DNA of 64,000 nucleotides from Nymphaea colorata (lineage: Eukaryota > Streptophyta > Magnoliopsida > Nymphaeales > Nymphaeaceae). The notes under the pieces were generated by a model, which made no database searches, was not told the DNA's origin, and saw nothing but the letters and a program-made list of their open reading frames with translations. This document shows positions 32,101-43,867 of the stretch, piece by piece. Every line of letters starts with the position of its first letter. Position 1 is the stretch's first letter. The stretch is from NCBI RefSeq assembly GCF_008831285.2, contig NC_045148.1, forward strand, positions 13,370,802-13,434,801. Reading direction: 5' to 3'. The position numbers were made by a program, and so were the translations under genes.

Positions 32101-35100
32101 ATGAGGATCGAAGGGACAGTTGGAGGCATAAGGGTGCTGGTCCTTGTTGATACCGGCGCGACACACAATTTCATTAGCCGGCCGGTAGCTATTTCTTCGG
32201 GCTGCAAGCTCAAGGCTTACCCTCTGTTTGAGGTTATGGTTGGGGATGGTGCCCGCATCCCTTGCCACGAAGTTTGTGAATATGTCAGTCTCTGAATCCA
32301 AGACACAGACTTCCGAGTAGATCTCTTTGTACTAGCACAGTATGGCACAGATATCATCCTAGGCGTTCAGTGGATCAAGACCCTAGATGAGATCACGTTC
32401 AACTTCAAAGAGATGACCTTGAAGTTTCCTCGAGCTGACGGGCAGCATGCGACTTTGAGGGCTTTAGACGGACCGGTTCAGCCCAAGGAGGCCCTCCGAG
32501 CACTACATGCCCAAGAGCCGGCCTACCTCCTACTATCTTGTGTGGATGAGCAGCCCGCCGCCCGAGAGGAGACGCCACAACCCGTTTCTCTTCTCTTGGG
32601 AGAGTTTACCGATGTTTTCCGAGAGCCCAAGGGGCTACCTCCGCCATGGGCTCATGATCATCATATCCAGCTTGTCCCCAGTACTTTTGCAGTCTGTGTA
32701 CGGCCTTATAGATATGCCCACGCCCAGAAGAGTGAGTTAGAGAGGCAGGTCTGGGATATGTTACGAGAGGGGCTCATCCGGCCCTCCTCAAGCGCCTTCT
32801 CTTCCCCGGTACTTCTCGTAAAGAAGCACGATGGTTCTTGGCGATTTTGCGTGGACTACCGAGCCCTCAACGAGGCCACACTCAAGGACAAGCACCCCAT
32901 TCCCGTGATCGACGAGCTCTTGGATGAGCTCTCGGGTGCCCGTTACTTTTTCAAGATTGATTTGCGGTCAGGGTACTTCCAGATTCGGATGGCGTCCGAA
33001 GACATTCCCAAAACGGCATTCCGCACCCATGACGGCCACTTTGAGTTCTTGGTTATGCTGTTCGGCTTGACCAATGCACCAGCCACCTTCCAGCGGTGCA
33101 TGAACGACATTTTTAGGGCACATCTTCGCAAGGGAGTCCTAGTATTCTTTGATAATGTCCTCATCTACAGCGCCACTCTTGAGGACCATGTCAGACACCT
33201 CAAGACCGTGTTAGAGCTGCTCAGGGAGCACCAGTTGTACGCCAAGTAGACGAAGTGCAGATTTGGTCAGTCAGAGGTCGCCTATCTAGGACACATTGTC
33301 ACGGCCGAGGGGGTCAAGGCCGACCCAGCGAAGATTGAGGCCATGGTCAATTGGCCTGTTCCTAGATCTCCTCGCGAAATGAGGGGATTTCTTGGGCTCA
33401 CGGGGTACTACCGCCGGTTCATACGACATTACGGGCACATTGCTTCTCCTCTCACCCGTTTGCTTCAGAAGGGAGGTTGGGAGTGGACCGAGGAAGCTAG
33501 AGGGGCATTTGAGCGGCTTAAGGTGGCCATGACCACCGCTCCTGTACTATCCCTGCCAGATTTCTCCAAGACTTTCTTGGTGGAGACAGACGCCTGTGAT
33601 GCTGGGATTGGGGCGGTACTCAGCCAGGATAGGCATCCCATTGCCTACATTAGCAAAGCCCTCAATCGACGCGCCAACCAGTTTTCGACTTATGAGAGGG
33701 AGATGTTAGCGATAGTCGTTGCCGTGGAGAAATGGCGGCCCTACCTTCTTGGACAGCGTTTCTTGGTGAGGACTGACCACGTCAGCCTGAAATATCTGCT
33801 GGCCCAGCGCATATCCACCCCCACTCAACAGAGGTGGATAGCCAGACTCTTGTGTTACGACTTCTCTATCGAATACAAGAGAGGAGTCGACAATTCTGCA
33901 GCCGACGCATTGTCACGAGTTCCCAAGGCGCTATTTGCTATATCAACCCCTACTACTAGTCTTTGGGACCGTATTCGGGCTGCTCAGAAGGAGGACGACA
34001 CCCTACGGCTCCTCCTATCCTCCGTGCAGACTAACCCGGGCAGCATCCCGTTGTACTCAGCCCGTGAAGGCCTCCTCTACAGAGAAGGCAAGGTCGTCAT
34101 TCCTAGGGGGCACCCCTTATGCCAGGAGTTGATACGTCACCACCACGACCTACCCGCCATGGGCCACGAAGGGCGAGAGAAAACCCGAGCTAGGGTGGCC
34201 GCCGATTTCTGCTGGAAAGGGCAGAAAACTGATGTTGCCCACTTTGTCAAGAGCTACCCTATATGCCAGCACGAGAAGTACGAGGCCGCAAAGACCCCCG
34301 GGCATCTTTGCCCCTTGCCGATCCCAGACAGGCCATGGGAGGACGTCTCCATGGATTTCATAGACGCCCTCCCACGCTCAGACGGAAAGGAGGCCATACT
34401 AGTGGTGGTGGACCGGCTCACCAAGCACGGTCACTTCGCTGCCCTGCCGCGCCTTTACTCAGCCCGACTCGTCGCAGAGACATACCAGGAGTGGATCGGG
34501 AGGCATCACGGCATGCCTCGCACGATGGTTGTGACCGAGACAGCGTGTTCATCAGCGACTTTTGGAGGGAGTACACGCGGCTAGCCGACACCAAAGTGCT
34601 TTTTAGTTCAGCCCACCACCCCAGACCGACAGACAGACAGAGGTGGTGAACCGCACCATAGATACGTACTTGCGGAGTTTTTCAGGGCACAGGCCGTCGA
34701 CTTGGGTCAGGTACCTCTCGTGGTGCGAGTGGGCGTATAACACCAGCCCCCACTCTTCGATAGGGATGACTCCCTTCCAGGCGGTCTACGGGCGACCCCC
34801 GCCCACGTTGAGGAGCTACGAGCCGGGCCTAGCGGGCGAAGAGGACCTTGAGCGCAGTTTGTGCGACCGTGACGAGATATTGAGGGTGATTCGCACCAAC
34901 TTGGAGAGAGCACGCAGCCGCATGCAGCAGCAGCAGCACAACAAGGGTCGTGCCGAGCGTCAGTTAAGTGTAGGGGATTGGGCGTGGCTTAAACGCCTAT
35001 CTAGGGGGCAGAAGACCCTGTTCGACCGACCATACTCTAAACTGTTGCCGAGATACTATGGTCCTTACTGGGTTGAGGCGCGCCACGGCAAGGCCGCCTA

Positions 35101-35393
35101 CCGCTTGGCGCTACCAACTCATGCCTAGGTGCACCCGTCTTCCACGTGGGCAGGCTCAAGCCGCACCATGGAGCCCCGCCCACGGCCACTACATAGGCCC
35201 CGAACGAGCCTGCCCTGCCACGGAGGTTGCTACGTAGCCGCAGGGTGCGACGCGACGGCGAGCTCCGACGAGAGTACTTGGTGGAATGGGACGGCCGCGA
35301 AGGAGGTCTCACCTGGGAGGACGCCAACGGCCTTGCTGAGAGGTACCCTGCTGTAGGAGCCTGGGGACAGGCTCCATCTAAGGGGGATGGATC
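32100..35393 (+). pseudogene. Chromovirus pol: protease, RT, RNase H, integrase, chromodomain (dead)
   Basis: The protease catalytic DTGAT is at 32149-32163. A TGA follows at 32293-32295. The RT (32413-33249) shows FCVDYRALN, KIDLRSGYFQIRM and FGLTNAPATFQ. Its active-site pair reads FFDN, with Asn (AAT, 33154-33156) where the family has the second Asp, so catalysis should be lost. TAG at 33247-33249 follows. RNase H (from ~33590) has ETDACDAGIGAVLSQ and RTDHVSLKYL. The integrase zinc finger has HH and one Cys, but Tyr at 34255-34257 replaces the first Cys. Integrase frames break near 34535 and 34622. The C-terminal chromodomain-like block (EYLVEWDGREGGLTWEDANG, ~35270-35335) lies in yet another frame after stops near 35125 and 35195. 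Confidence 0.92.
35380..35392 (+). other. Polypurine tract of the chromovirus
   Basis: AAGGGGGATGGAT immediately before the 3' LTR, the plus-strand primer site. Confidence 0.8.
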
Positions 35394-36753
35394 TGTTACG
35401 GCCCACCCGTCGGCGTCCAGGATGAGGGCCACAGCCGGCGCCGACAGGGCGGAAGGCCGCGCACCGCTCACGGCCAGGACGGGCCACGCGCCAGGAGGAG
35501 GGGGTGATGACCCCGGAGCAGAGTAGAGGGAGGCTACAGACCGCGGGCGAGAGACAGGCACCGCAGAGGAACGGTCGCGGGAGGCTAGCCCCGTGGGCCG
35601 GCAGAGGGCGCGCCTCACAGGGCTGAACGCGTCGGGAGGTTTAGCCTCCATCGCCCGGGCAGGGGCAAGGGCAGAGGAGGCCGAGGACGGCGACGACGCC
35701 GAGCGTTGCCTGGCTGACCAGCGGTCAGGGACGAGAGAGACGGGCGGCAGCTCTGCTGGCTGCCGCCCAGCCGACTTGCGGTCACCGCCGAGCGACGCCC
35801 GAGCGCCCGACGGGCTGGCCGATAGGGCTGCGCGCGACCCACCCGGCGGCACGGCAGCGAGTGGACGAGGAGTCTCGGCAGCGCCCGGCCGAGAAGGCGC
35901 AGCAGCGGCTAGCAGGCTGCAGCCGGAGGGAGCTCCAGTGGGACACGCCTTCGGTGTGATGCCTGACACCACGCTGGGAGCGCGACACTGTACAGGGGGA
36001 CACTTCGGGAATAACCGGACACGGGTCCGGATCTGTGAGGCGGGTTGGCCCTTTATTTTTGTAGACCCGGATCCATGCGCAGTCTTATGGATCCGGGCGC
36101 GGACTTTTTGGAGGATCCGGACCCGCTTTTTCTAGTATCAGTTTTAGGACCCGGGTCTCTTAAGGACCCAGGCGAGTCACCGCCCCCGAACCGGGTCGAC
36201 AAGATTGTCGACCCGGGACGCTGGTCGGCCACCTCCCACGCGAGCCGTGGGAGGCCTTCGTCTTCTTCCTCCTCCTTCATAAAGGGGGTGGCAGCCATTG
36301 TTGAGCATGTTTTGAGAGAAGAATCCCAAGAGGGTCATCCCTGGAAGAGCATTCCCAGAAGGTCGCCGGACGCCATTCCCGGCGGCAGCCCCCTTGGATT
36401 CCATCTCATTTCATCAATGAGAATGATGTTTTCTTCTTCCCCCGTTTCTCCCTGTGCATCCTTCGTTCCAGCTTCCATGGCTGTCGTGGAGGAGCTCTCC
36501 CTCGTCTGAAGCACATTCCAGCGAGAGGAGACCCCGCCGGACGCTACCCACGCATTCCCCGCCGACTTCCTTCATCCATCCGACATTCCCATCGCCTGCA
36601 CACCGCCCGTTAGCCTCCCAGTCCCTGCCTTCACCGTTTTCAGAAAACTCGGTTACTGTTTCATTGCCGCTCTCCCCCCTCCGAGCGAGATCCTGGCGAT
36701 CAAGGACCGCGGTCGGCTGCCTCCGGCATCCCTCCCGGCCGTTGGTCGTAACA
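35394..36753 (+). repeat. 3' LTR of the chromovirus
   Basis: 1360 bp, TGTTACGGCCC..CGTAACA, followed by the CTAGG duplication. Confidence 0.95.
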
Positions 36754-37624
36754 CTAGGCTCCTCCATCCATCAACTCAATTGACTCAGTGTGGCTTTTCA
36801 CATTGCTCCACCTTATACTTAACCTATCCCTAACAGTTCAATTTCAGCCTCCAAAATCACTTAACCACCCCTCTCATAAGCTTCAAATCTATTTTTTAAT
36901 AAACAATTTTTGGAAGGGACATGTATATCATATAAATATTAAAGGGTCATGAATTTACTTACTTATCTATTGTAAATCTTAAATGCTGTTATCCTTACAT
37001 GGCAAAATAGTAATTAAATTTTTAGATAACTAATATTAACGATTGGTAAAACTCAGATTTCGCTCTCCTTCATAATTTGAAGGAGCTTATCTCAATGAGA
37101 TTTATTGAGAACATAGGAATTTATTCACAGACTTGCATGCATATTTTATTTAGCTATTATGTGAATGATTTGATTACAACTACGAGCACGGTTTTTTCTG
37201 TGTAGTTACATCTGTATATAGCCATAATCTCGCTCGTGTACCTACCTTGTTGACATTGTTTTCCAGAGAGACATAAGACAAGATAAAGAGGCCATACTCT
37301 GACTGACAGTGGTTTCTAAATCCTATAATTTTTTTTACGATCTACCGCCCAAGAGGCACCCATCTTTTTGGTCCTTAATATGAGGGCCGTGTTGTATGTA
37401 AGTAAATGAGACGCGAATTTTCGTGATGCGGCCAACTGTATGGACGGACGCATTTAGTTTCCGGATTTTTTGCTCTTCTAATTTGTTGCATTGCATGAGC
37501 GGTTAATGTCTGATTCTGGTGTTGCAGGTCTGGTAGAAAAGATGGGGTTGGGGCTATGAATATAATTCTGTGGGTTGCACCACACTATATCTCATCTGAT
37601 GGGCGGACGTAACATAAATACGTT

Positions 37625-37810
37625 CACAGCTATCTCCTGCCCCTTGCCCTGTTCACAGCTCTCTCCTGCCCTTGCCCTGTCCACAGCTCTCTCCTGCCCT
37701 TGCCCTGTCCACAGCTCTCTCCTGCCCTTGCCCTGTTCACAGCTCTCTTGCCCTGTCCACAGCTCTCTCCTGCCCTTGCCCTCTCCTGCCCTTGCCCTGT
37801 CCACAGCTAT
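37625..37810. repeat. Minisatellite, 28-bp unit, about six copies
   Basis: The unit CACAGCTCTCTCCTGCCCTT + GCCCTGTC starts at 37625, 37654, 37682, 37710 and 37738, then shorter variant copies follow to 37810. Spacing is 29, 28, 28, 28. Confidence 0.9.
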
Positions 37811-38277
37811 CTGGCCGCCTTGTGCGGACGCCCACCTTCTGTTAAGTGAGAGGTGACGATGAAAGGGTGAAGAAAAGGAGGAGGCCAAATTTGTCAGAAG
37901 AGAAGAGGCGGGACAGGCCAACCTGCCTAACGTAAGCCACATGCGGTGTGAACTAGGAACAGGATTTTTGTCCCCGAGGCGACATGAGTGGCGACGTTTG
38001 CGCGTATCGTTAATCTGAACCACTGTGTAATGTAAAAGTTGATTAGTGCAAGCAATGTTCTTATCTTGACCTGGCGCTGCATTCATTATACGATTTCCCA
38101 CTTGGGCTCACCACCCCAGCTACCCCCTCTGACCCGGCCCTCCTTCATTCATCAATGATGGACAATTAATTACTACTGTTCATTTTAATTTCAACTCATG
38201 ACCGATCATGAGGGCGAGGGAGGTAAGCTTCCCTTCGTCAAGCCTGCCTGCGTCTTCGTCCAGAATCCAACTGTTCT

Positions 38278-38303
38278 CCTGCCCTGCCCTGCCCTGCCCT
38301 GCC
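38278..38303. repeat. (CCCTG)n short tandem repeat
   Basis: Five CTGCC units in a row, similar in sequence to the core of the 28-bp minisatellite half a kilobase upstream. Confidence 0.85.
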
Positions 38304-38612
38304 ATGAAATATCGAGATCAGGACGGACATGTCATCTCTCTACCCTTTCCGGCAATGCAATGTGAACTTGATGATTTGGTTTGCGTATACAACAGCACTT
38401 TCAGCTCTCCCATGGCCATCCATGAATGAATGAATCGGTCTTGTGGCTGCCCACCAAGACCGTGACTGAGTCAGCCGCCCAACCTAATATCTGATCTAAT
38501 GGAATAACGCGGAATTGGAAGCCGCAGACTCCGTCCTACTTCACTCCGCCCATTTAACTAATAATATCATCACCATCTACCCCCAGTCAACGAGACGGAG
38601 GTCCGGAGCGGC

Positions 38613-38620
38613 TATATAAT
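38613..38620 (+). promoter_or_regulatory. TATA box of the first PME
   Basis: TATATAAT, about 120 bases upstream of the ATG at 38742, in an otherwise GC-rich context (GCGGCTATATAATGTGGAG). Confidence 0.65.
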
Positions 38621-38741
38621 GTGGAGTGGGAGGGAGGGGGAACCAATCCTATCCCACCTCACATTTAGTTACTCCCGCTCATCCCAAGTAGCGCGACCGC
38701 AGTGCTCTACTGAGCAATTTTATCAGTAGCTGAGCTGAGCC

Positions 38742-41700
38742 ATGAATTCTTTCAAGGACAAGATCAACTCCTTCAAAGGCTACGACAGGGTGACCGCCGA
38801 GCAGGAGAGGCTCCAATACCGAAAAAAGGCCAGGAAACGGTTCGCCATCATCGCTATCTCCTCCCTTCTCCTCATCATCATCATCGTCGCTGCCGTCGTC
38901 GGCACCGCCGCCTCCAGGAAGAAGGATTCCTCCTCATCGACCAGCAGCAACATGATGAGCCAGACCGACGCCATCAAGGCCGTCTGCTCCGTCACCCAGG
39001 ACCCCTCTACCTGCTTCACCAGCCTCTCCCTCGCCGCCGATCCGGGAACCGTAGATCCGAAGCAGCTCTTCCAGCTCTCCATGAAGATCGCCCTCCGGGA
39101 GCTCTCCAACGTCTCCGCCCTTCCCGGACTGCTAGCCGCCAAGGAAAACAACACGATGATCAAGAAGGTGCTGGAGGACTGCCAGGAGACGATCGACACC
39201 GCCATTGATCTGCTCAACAGCTCCATCACGGCCACCCAAAAGGTAACGCCCCCCTCCCTCTCATCCTCTTCTTTACCTTTTGTCCTCTTCATCTCGGCCT
39301 TTTAACTTTCGTTTCCCTGTTCTCCATTCTAATCAACATACTCGCGCCGACTCTCCAACATCACCGTTCCTTTGCTTTGCTAGCCAAAAGAGGAAAAAAA
39401 CGAAAAAGAAAACCTTCATGCCGATTCTTTAAATGTTAATTTCCCTATTCACACAACTAAGATCGCCAGAACGAGGAGGAACAAATCGTTCACTCACTTA
39501 ATGGGTATAGTTTTAACCTAATTTTTCTTTTAAGAGTTCCCTTCGATATCCAATACGAGGGGGGAATCGGAGAAAGGAAACGGCGAAGAACAAAAAAAAT
39601 GTTAGAAACAGAGGCAATGGCTGTTTTTTCATTGAGATGATTGTGCCAGTGAAGCAGAGTGCGGTATGACCACCAAGAAGCTTGCCCGTTACAGGATACC
39701 GCATTTTGTCTCCACATACATGCGCATACAGCAACAAAAAGAATTGCGACTGGTCTGATTCTTGAACATAACCTGGCAATAACAGGGGCTGTACATATGT
39801 AAAAGCCGTCGTAAACATTACTAGAGCAGGAGTTGCAGGGAGAAGGAGGGAGGGAGAGAGAGTTGGCAGGTAGAGGAGATAGAACCTTAGTTAATGGTGG
39901 ACTTTGGTGTTGGTACGGTCCTTTTTTCAGCGTTTCGTTGCTGAGGACTCTCTGGAAAGGCGTGCTTTGATGGATGCATGATAATAATTAGAATGGCCGG
40001 GGCTCACGACTCTGGTGCCCCGCAGCGGTGGGTGAGGGTAAGGCTGAGGCATGGCAAGAGAGTAAGGGTTACGCCCGTCCCACGCACCCAAACAGCCCAC
40101 ATGTGGTTACCACCGGAGGGATATCAAACAGGGGACACGGATGAAACTGGGAAGTAGGAAGTGACCCACCAAATGCACCTAAAACAATGTCCGCACCGCT
40201 CACTGCAATGGGAAAAGGAGGCAAAAGGGAAAGGAGAGACGAACCTTTGTATTAATCTGTATTCCCAATCTGGGGGTGTGTGAGAAGAAGGCGATTTCTT
40301 AACTGCTGTTCCACATGCACTTCCTAATTTGCTTGGTTGATTCTATTGCCACCCCTGATCACGGATGATTGGCAAGAGGGAGAACATGGGGAACCACCAA
40401 AGGACAAGAAATTGACGGGTGCAACAGTACAGGCAGCTAATGGTCTTACTAGCTATGCCTAACTACAGGCCCCTCTCCCTCTCCTTGGTGTAGGTGTGGG
40501 AACCCGTGACTGCAAGTGGGTAGCGTAGACTAGCTGTTTTCTTCTCTGCTCTTCAGAAGAGAAGAGAGGATGCACCGGGTGATGGTTAGTTTGCACTTAA
40601 TCACTTACATTTGCCATAATTACAACCAATCCATTTTCACAATAAATGTTTTGGAAGCATCTATTTGTAATTATGAAGGACTAGCGGGCTGGGGCTCATC
40701 GGGGTTTCAAGCTTCTGACCTTAGCCAAGAAAATGGCCACGAGCATGCTTGGGCTCGAACCCCAATTTTTTTTAAAAAACAATTATATATATATATATAT
40801 ATAATACATTTTTTTTAAATTAAATCATGATCGAGCCACAAAGTAATCTAAATTGGGCTGCACCCCGCCCAATGCTCACCCCTACTACCCATAACAACAT
40901 TCTTCTACCAAAAAAAATTATAGCTCCGTTGGTAACTTGACCTGGTGATATGGTCCAATAATTTCTTTAAATGGTGAGCGTTTCTTTTACATATATGTAA
41001 TTTGGGGTGTTTAAATGTCATTAACTGACATTACTTGGTGGTGCTACCCGTACTCAAAAAGCTGACCTAAAGCTCTGCACCTCCTTCCTTTGGAGGAAAT
41101 ACCAGTGTGGCCAATTGCTATCAGCAGCACTGAGCTGCAAGAAAGAACGATAAACATTGAAAGAAATTATGGGTTTGGAAAGTTTTGCTGCAAATCTGTT
41201 AATTTTTTTAATTTTCAAGATGAATCTAATCATCAATGTTAGAAAAGACAAAAAAAAAAAAGCGTATATAATATATTATTAGATAACATTTACATCCTTG
41301 GTTTTTCTTTTGCGTTATTGAATTGTAAATTAATGACTGAACTGTCGCATGCGGGGCAGTCCAGCCGTGGCATGTGCGCTGCTGATCCGCGGCATGTGAA
41401 GAGATCCACGGGGGTTACAGCATGCACTTTTAATTGTTATTATTTTATTAGTATCATGATTATCGCTGCCAGGGTAGGCCATGGTTTGGGTTCGCAATTG
41501 GCACCCAACATTTATTTGTGCTTCAAATTGGTTCGTCTCCTTTTGATGCTCGTCTGCCAGAGTGTGGCGGAGGTAAGAAACATTAATTACTTTTGGTCTC
41601 CACTCCATTTGCTGATTCAGAGGCCGGTGGCGGTCACCAGCAGCAGCAGCGGCTAGTTGCAGCCTCTTTGATTAATTTAATTATCGGTGGAAACTTCTTT

Positions 41701-43867
41701 GTTGCCATCTTACTTCTGCCCTGTGAATGAGGGCTACACTTGGTCTGCATGTCCGCTTTGGCTTGCTTTGAGTATTTTGAATTGATTTAGAAAACGAATA
41801 ATAAAAGACTACACTACAAGTTTCGACATTGCCCGCCGGACACCATGGCCCAAACAGGAACGCACCAGCTGCCATAACTCGGGGTTCGGTCAAACTTGGA
41901 TTGCTCCAAAATGGCCGTTTCCGAGAGGCCAACTGTCCCAGCCTTGGATAGGGAGAGAGGTTTTAAAGATGCTTGCCATTATTAGGCATTTTGTTATCGG
42001 TGAGAGTGTGTGATGATACCGTATGAGAGGAAAACTTAATTAATTAAATGTTCATGGCGATGCTTTGATCAACATCTGTCACTTAACTTCGCTCATATGT
42101 CCCCATTTGGACAGAATGCAGGTGGGGACATCCCGTCGCAGGACAAAGTCGATGACCTCAAGACTTGGCTCAGCTCAGTGCTGACCAACATGGAGACGTG
42201 CTTGGATGGGTTCGACGAACTCACCAGCGCGTCCAAGGAAAAGGAAATGATGCAGTTGGCGTTGCGGAACTCGACGCTCCTGACCAGCAACAGCCTCGCC
42301 ATTGCCAACAAAATCATCACAATCCTGCAGCACTTCAACATTCCACTCCACCGCCGGCTTCTCGGCTTTCCCAGTAAGCCATCATCGGACGGGGCAACCG
42401 GATTTCCAGCATGGGTGTCGTCAAAGGACCGGAAGCTGCTACAGGACAACTCCTCCACTATTAGTTTTGATATTGTGGTCGCTCAGGACGGGACTGGGAA
42501 CGAGAGGTCGATCGCTGAGGCCATCAACAAGGTGCCTTTGCAAAGCACCAAGAGGTTCGTCATACGTGTGAAAGCTGGAAAGTACATCGAGAACGTCGTG
42601 ATTGACAAGAAAAGGCAGAACGTCATGCTCATCGGAGACGGCATGGGCGCCACCATCATCTCCGGCAGTCTCAGCTTCGGGGGCGGGAGTACGACATTCA
42701 GAAGTGCAACCTTCGGTAAGCTCTGATTACTTCTGGCGACGCGGATGTGTGATCGAGGAGCTCTCCTACGCTGAGTTTGTCGGCGAGCCCATATTGCCTG
42801 GAGCTTATATCCATTAGGATCGACCAGGCTGCTCCAATATTTATTTGAAGTTGAGACCGTCGTTACTAGGATATAGTGCCTTGATGAACTTGAGCATGCA
42901 GAACAGGCCACAAGGCATACTATTACTAAATCAACTTCTGTTTATATACTATGAGCGTTGGAATCTAGGCTTTTTATCGATTGCTCTACAAGTTTGTTTG
43001 ATAAGTTTTGTTTCGAATTAGAATTTAGCTTGTAGGCATCCTCCGTCTACCAACTTGAGTCAAGACGGACTCTCACTATTCATAAATCACCATCAACCAC
43101 CTACTCTACGAATTAAAGAGTCTGCCTAGTCTAAATCAACCGGCTAACAAGTTTTTGTCTTTTCCTGCAACTTGATGGTTTGAGCAGCGGTCACGGGGAG
43201 CGGGTTCATGGCCAAAGACATTGGGTTCGAAAACACGGCGGGTCCAGAAAAACACCAGGCGGTGGCGGTCCGCGTAGGGTCGGACCATGCGGTGTTCTAC
43301 AATTGCAGATTCGACGGCTACCAAGACACTCTTTACGCACACTCGAACCGACAGTTCTACAGGGGATGCACCATCTCCGGCACCATTGACTTCATCTTTG
43401 GGAACGCGGCCGTCGTATTCCAGAGCTGCAATATCCTGGTGAGGCAGCCCATGACCAACCAGCAGAACACGGTGACGGCTCAAGGGAGGACCGATTGCGG
43501 CCAGAACACCGGAATATCGGTGCTCGGGTGCCAGATCGCGGCGGATAAGACTGTCACGGCACCCACATATCTGGGGAGGCCATGGAAGCCATGTGCGGTG
43601 ACTGTGATCATGAAGACAGAGATTGGAGGGCTTGTAAGCCCGGCTGGGTGGTTGGAGTGGGTGCCAAAGACGCCGCCGGCGGCTACCATATTCTACGGAG
43701 AATATCAAAACACGGGGGCAGGGGCGGGAATAGGGCAGAGGGTGAATTGGACAGGGTACTACCCAGCTATCGACGACGCCATGGCAGAGAAGTACACGGT
43801 GGGTTCCTTCATCCAAGGTGGAGAGTGGCTGTCCGACACTGGAGTTCAGTTCACGTTGGGCTTGTGA
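38742..43867 (+). CDS. Pectin methylesterase with PMEI pro-region (three exons, 593 aa)
   Basis: It removes methyl esters from cell-wall homogalacturonan. Exons: 38742-39242, 42115-42715, 43188-43867; introns are GT-AG in phases 0 and 1 (AAG|GTAACG, GGACAG|AAT, TTCG|GTAAGC, GAGCAG|CGG). The protein has a basic N-terminus and one membrane segment (residues ~34-57), making it type II. A PMEI-like pro-domain (~70-225, Cys at AVCSVTQDPSTC, EDCQET, TCLDGF) follows, then the subtilase processing motif RRLL (247-250) and the catalytic domain. Catalytic residues are all present: Q391, Q413 and D414 (YQDTLYA), D435 (DFIFG), R498 and W500 (LGRPW). After GRPW the usual KEYSRTV is replaced by KPCAVTV. 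The first intron is 2.87 kb. The length is typical for the family, and the gene looks functional. Confidence 0.92.
39243..42114. other. Intron 1 of the first PME (2.87 kb)
   Basis: It is long for a PME intron. It contains (AT)n at 40784-40805 and short open frames on both strands (39490-39818 minus, 40570-40818, 41318-41656) with no recognisable product. It may hold an old insertion, but I found no terminal repeats. Confidence 0.7.
40784..40805. repeat. (AT)n microsatellite in PME intron 1
   Basis: About ten AT units. Confidence 0.9.

Larger units (their letters stand above)
26287..36753 (+). mobile_element. Ty3/gypsy chromovirus, full-length, inactive (10.47 kb)
   Basis: Both LTRs are present (26287-27657 and 35394-36753). 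The element is flanked by a perfect CTAGG duplication (26282-26286 and 36754-36758), with a tRNA-Met primer site, a polypurine tract, and gag-protease-RT-RNase H-integrase-chromodomain in that order, which defines a chromovirus. Gag-pol is one frame from 30265 to ~34535, broken by three stops, then frameshifted in integrase and near the chromodomain. A hand count gives about 50 substitutions between the LTRs over ~1340 aligned bases (about 4%), roughly four-fifths of them transitions. The long LTRs would fit a Tekay/Del-type element, but I cannot fix the clade. Confidence 0.95.
36759..38600. other. Intergenic stretch with CCTGCCC-type repeats
   Basis: No gene recognised. It contains the 28-bp minisatellite at 37625-37810 and a CCTG(C) tract at 38278-38303. 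The open frames over the minisatellite on both strands are repeat translations. Confidence 0.5.

Noticed and set aside
39490-39818. Minus-strand open frames inside PME intron 1
   Set aside because: No domain, and they lie within an intron defined by good splice sites on the other strand.
40680-40762. B-box-like TGGGCTCGAACCCC considered as a tRNA or SINE
   Set aside because: No A-box at the right distance and no cloverleaf could be drawn.
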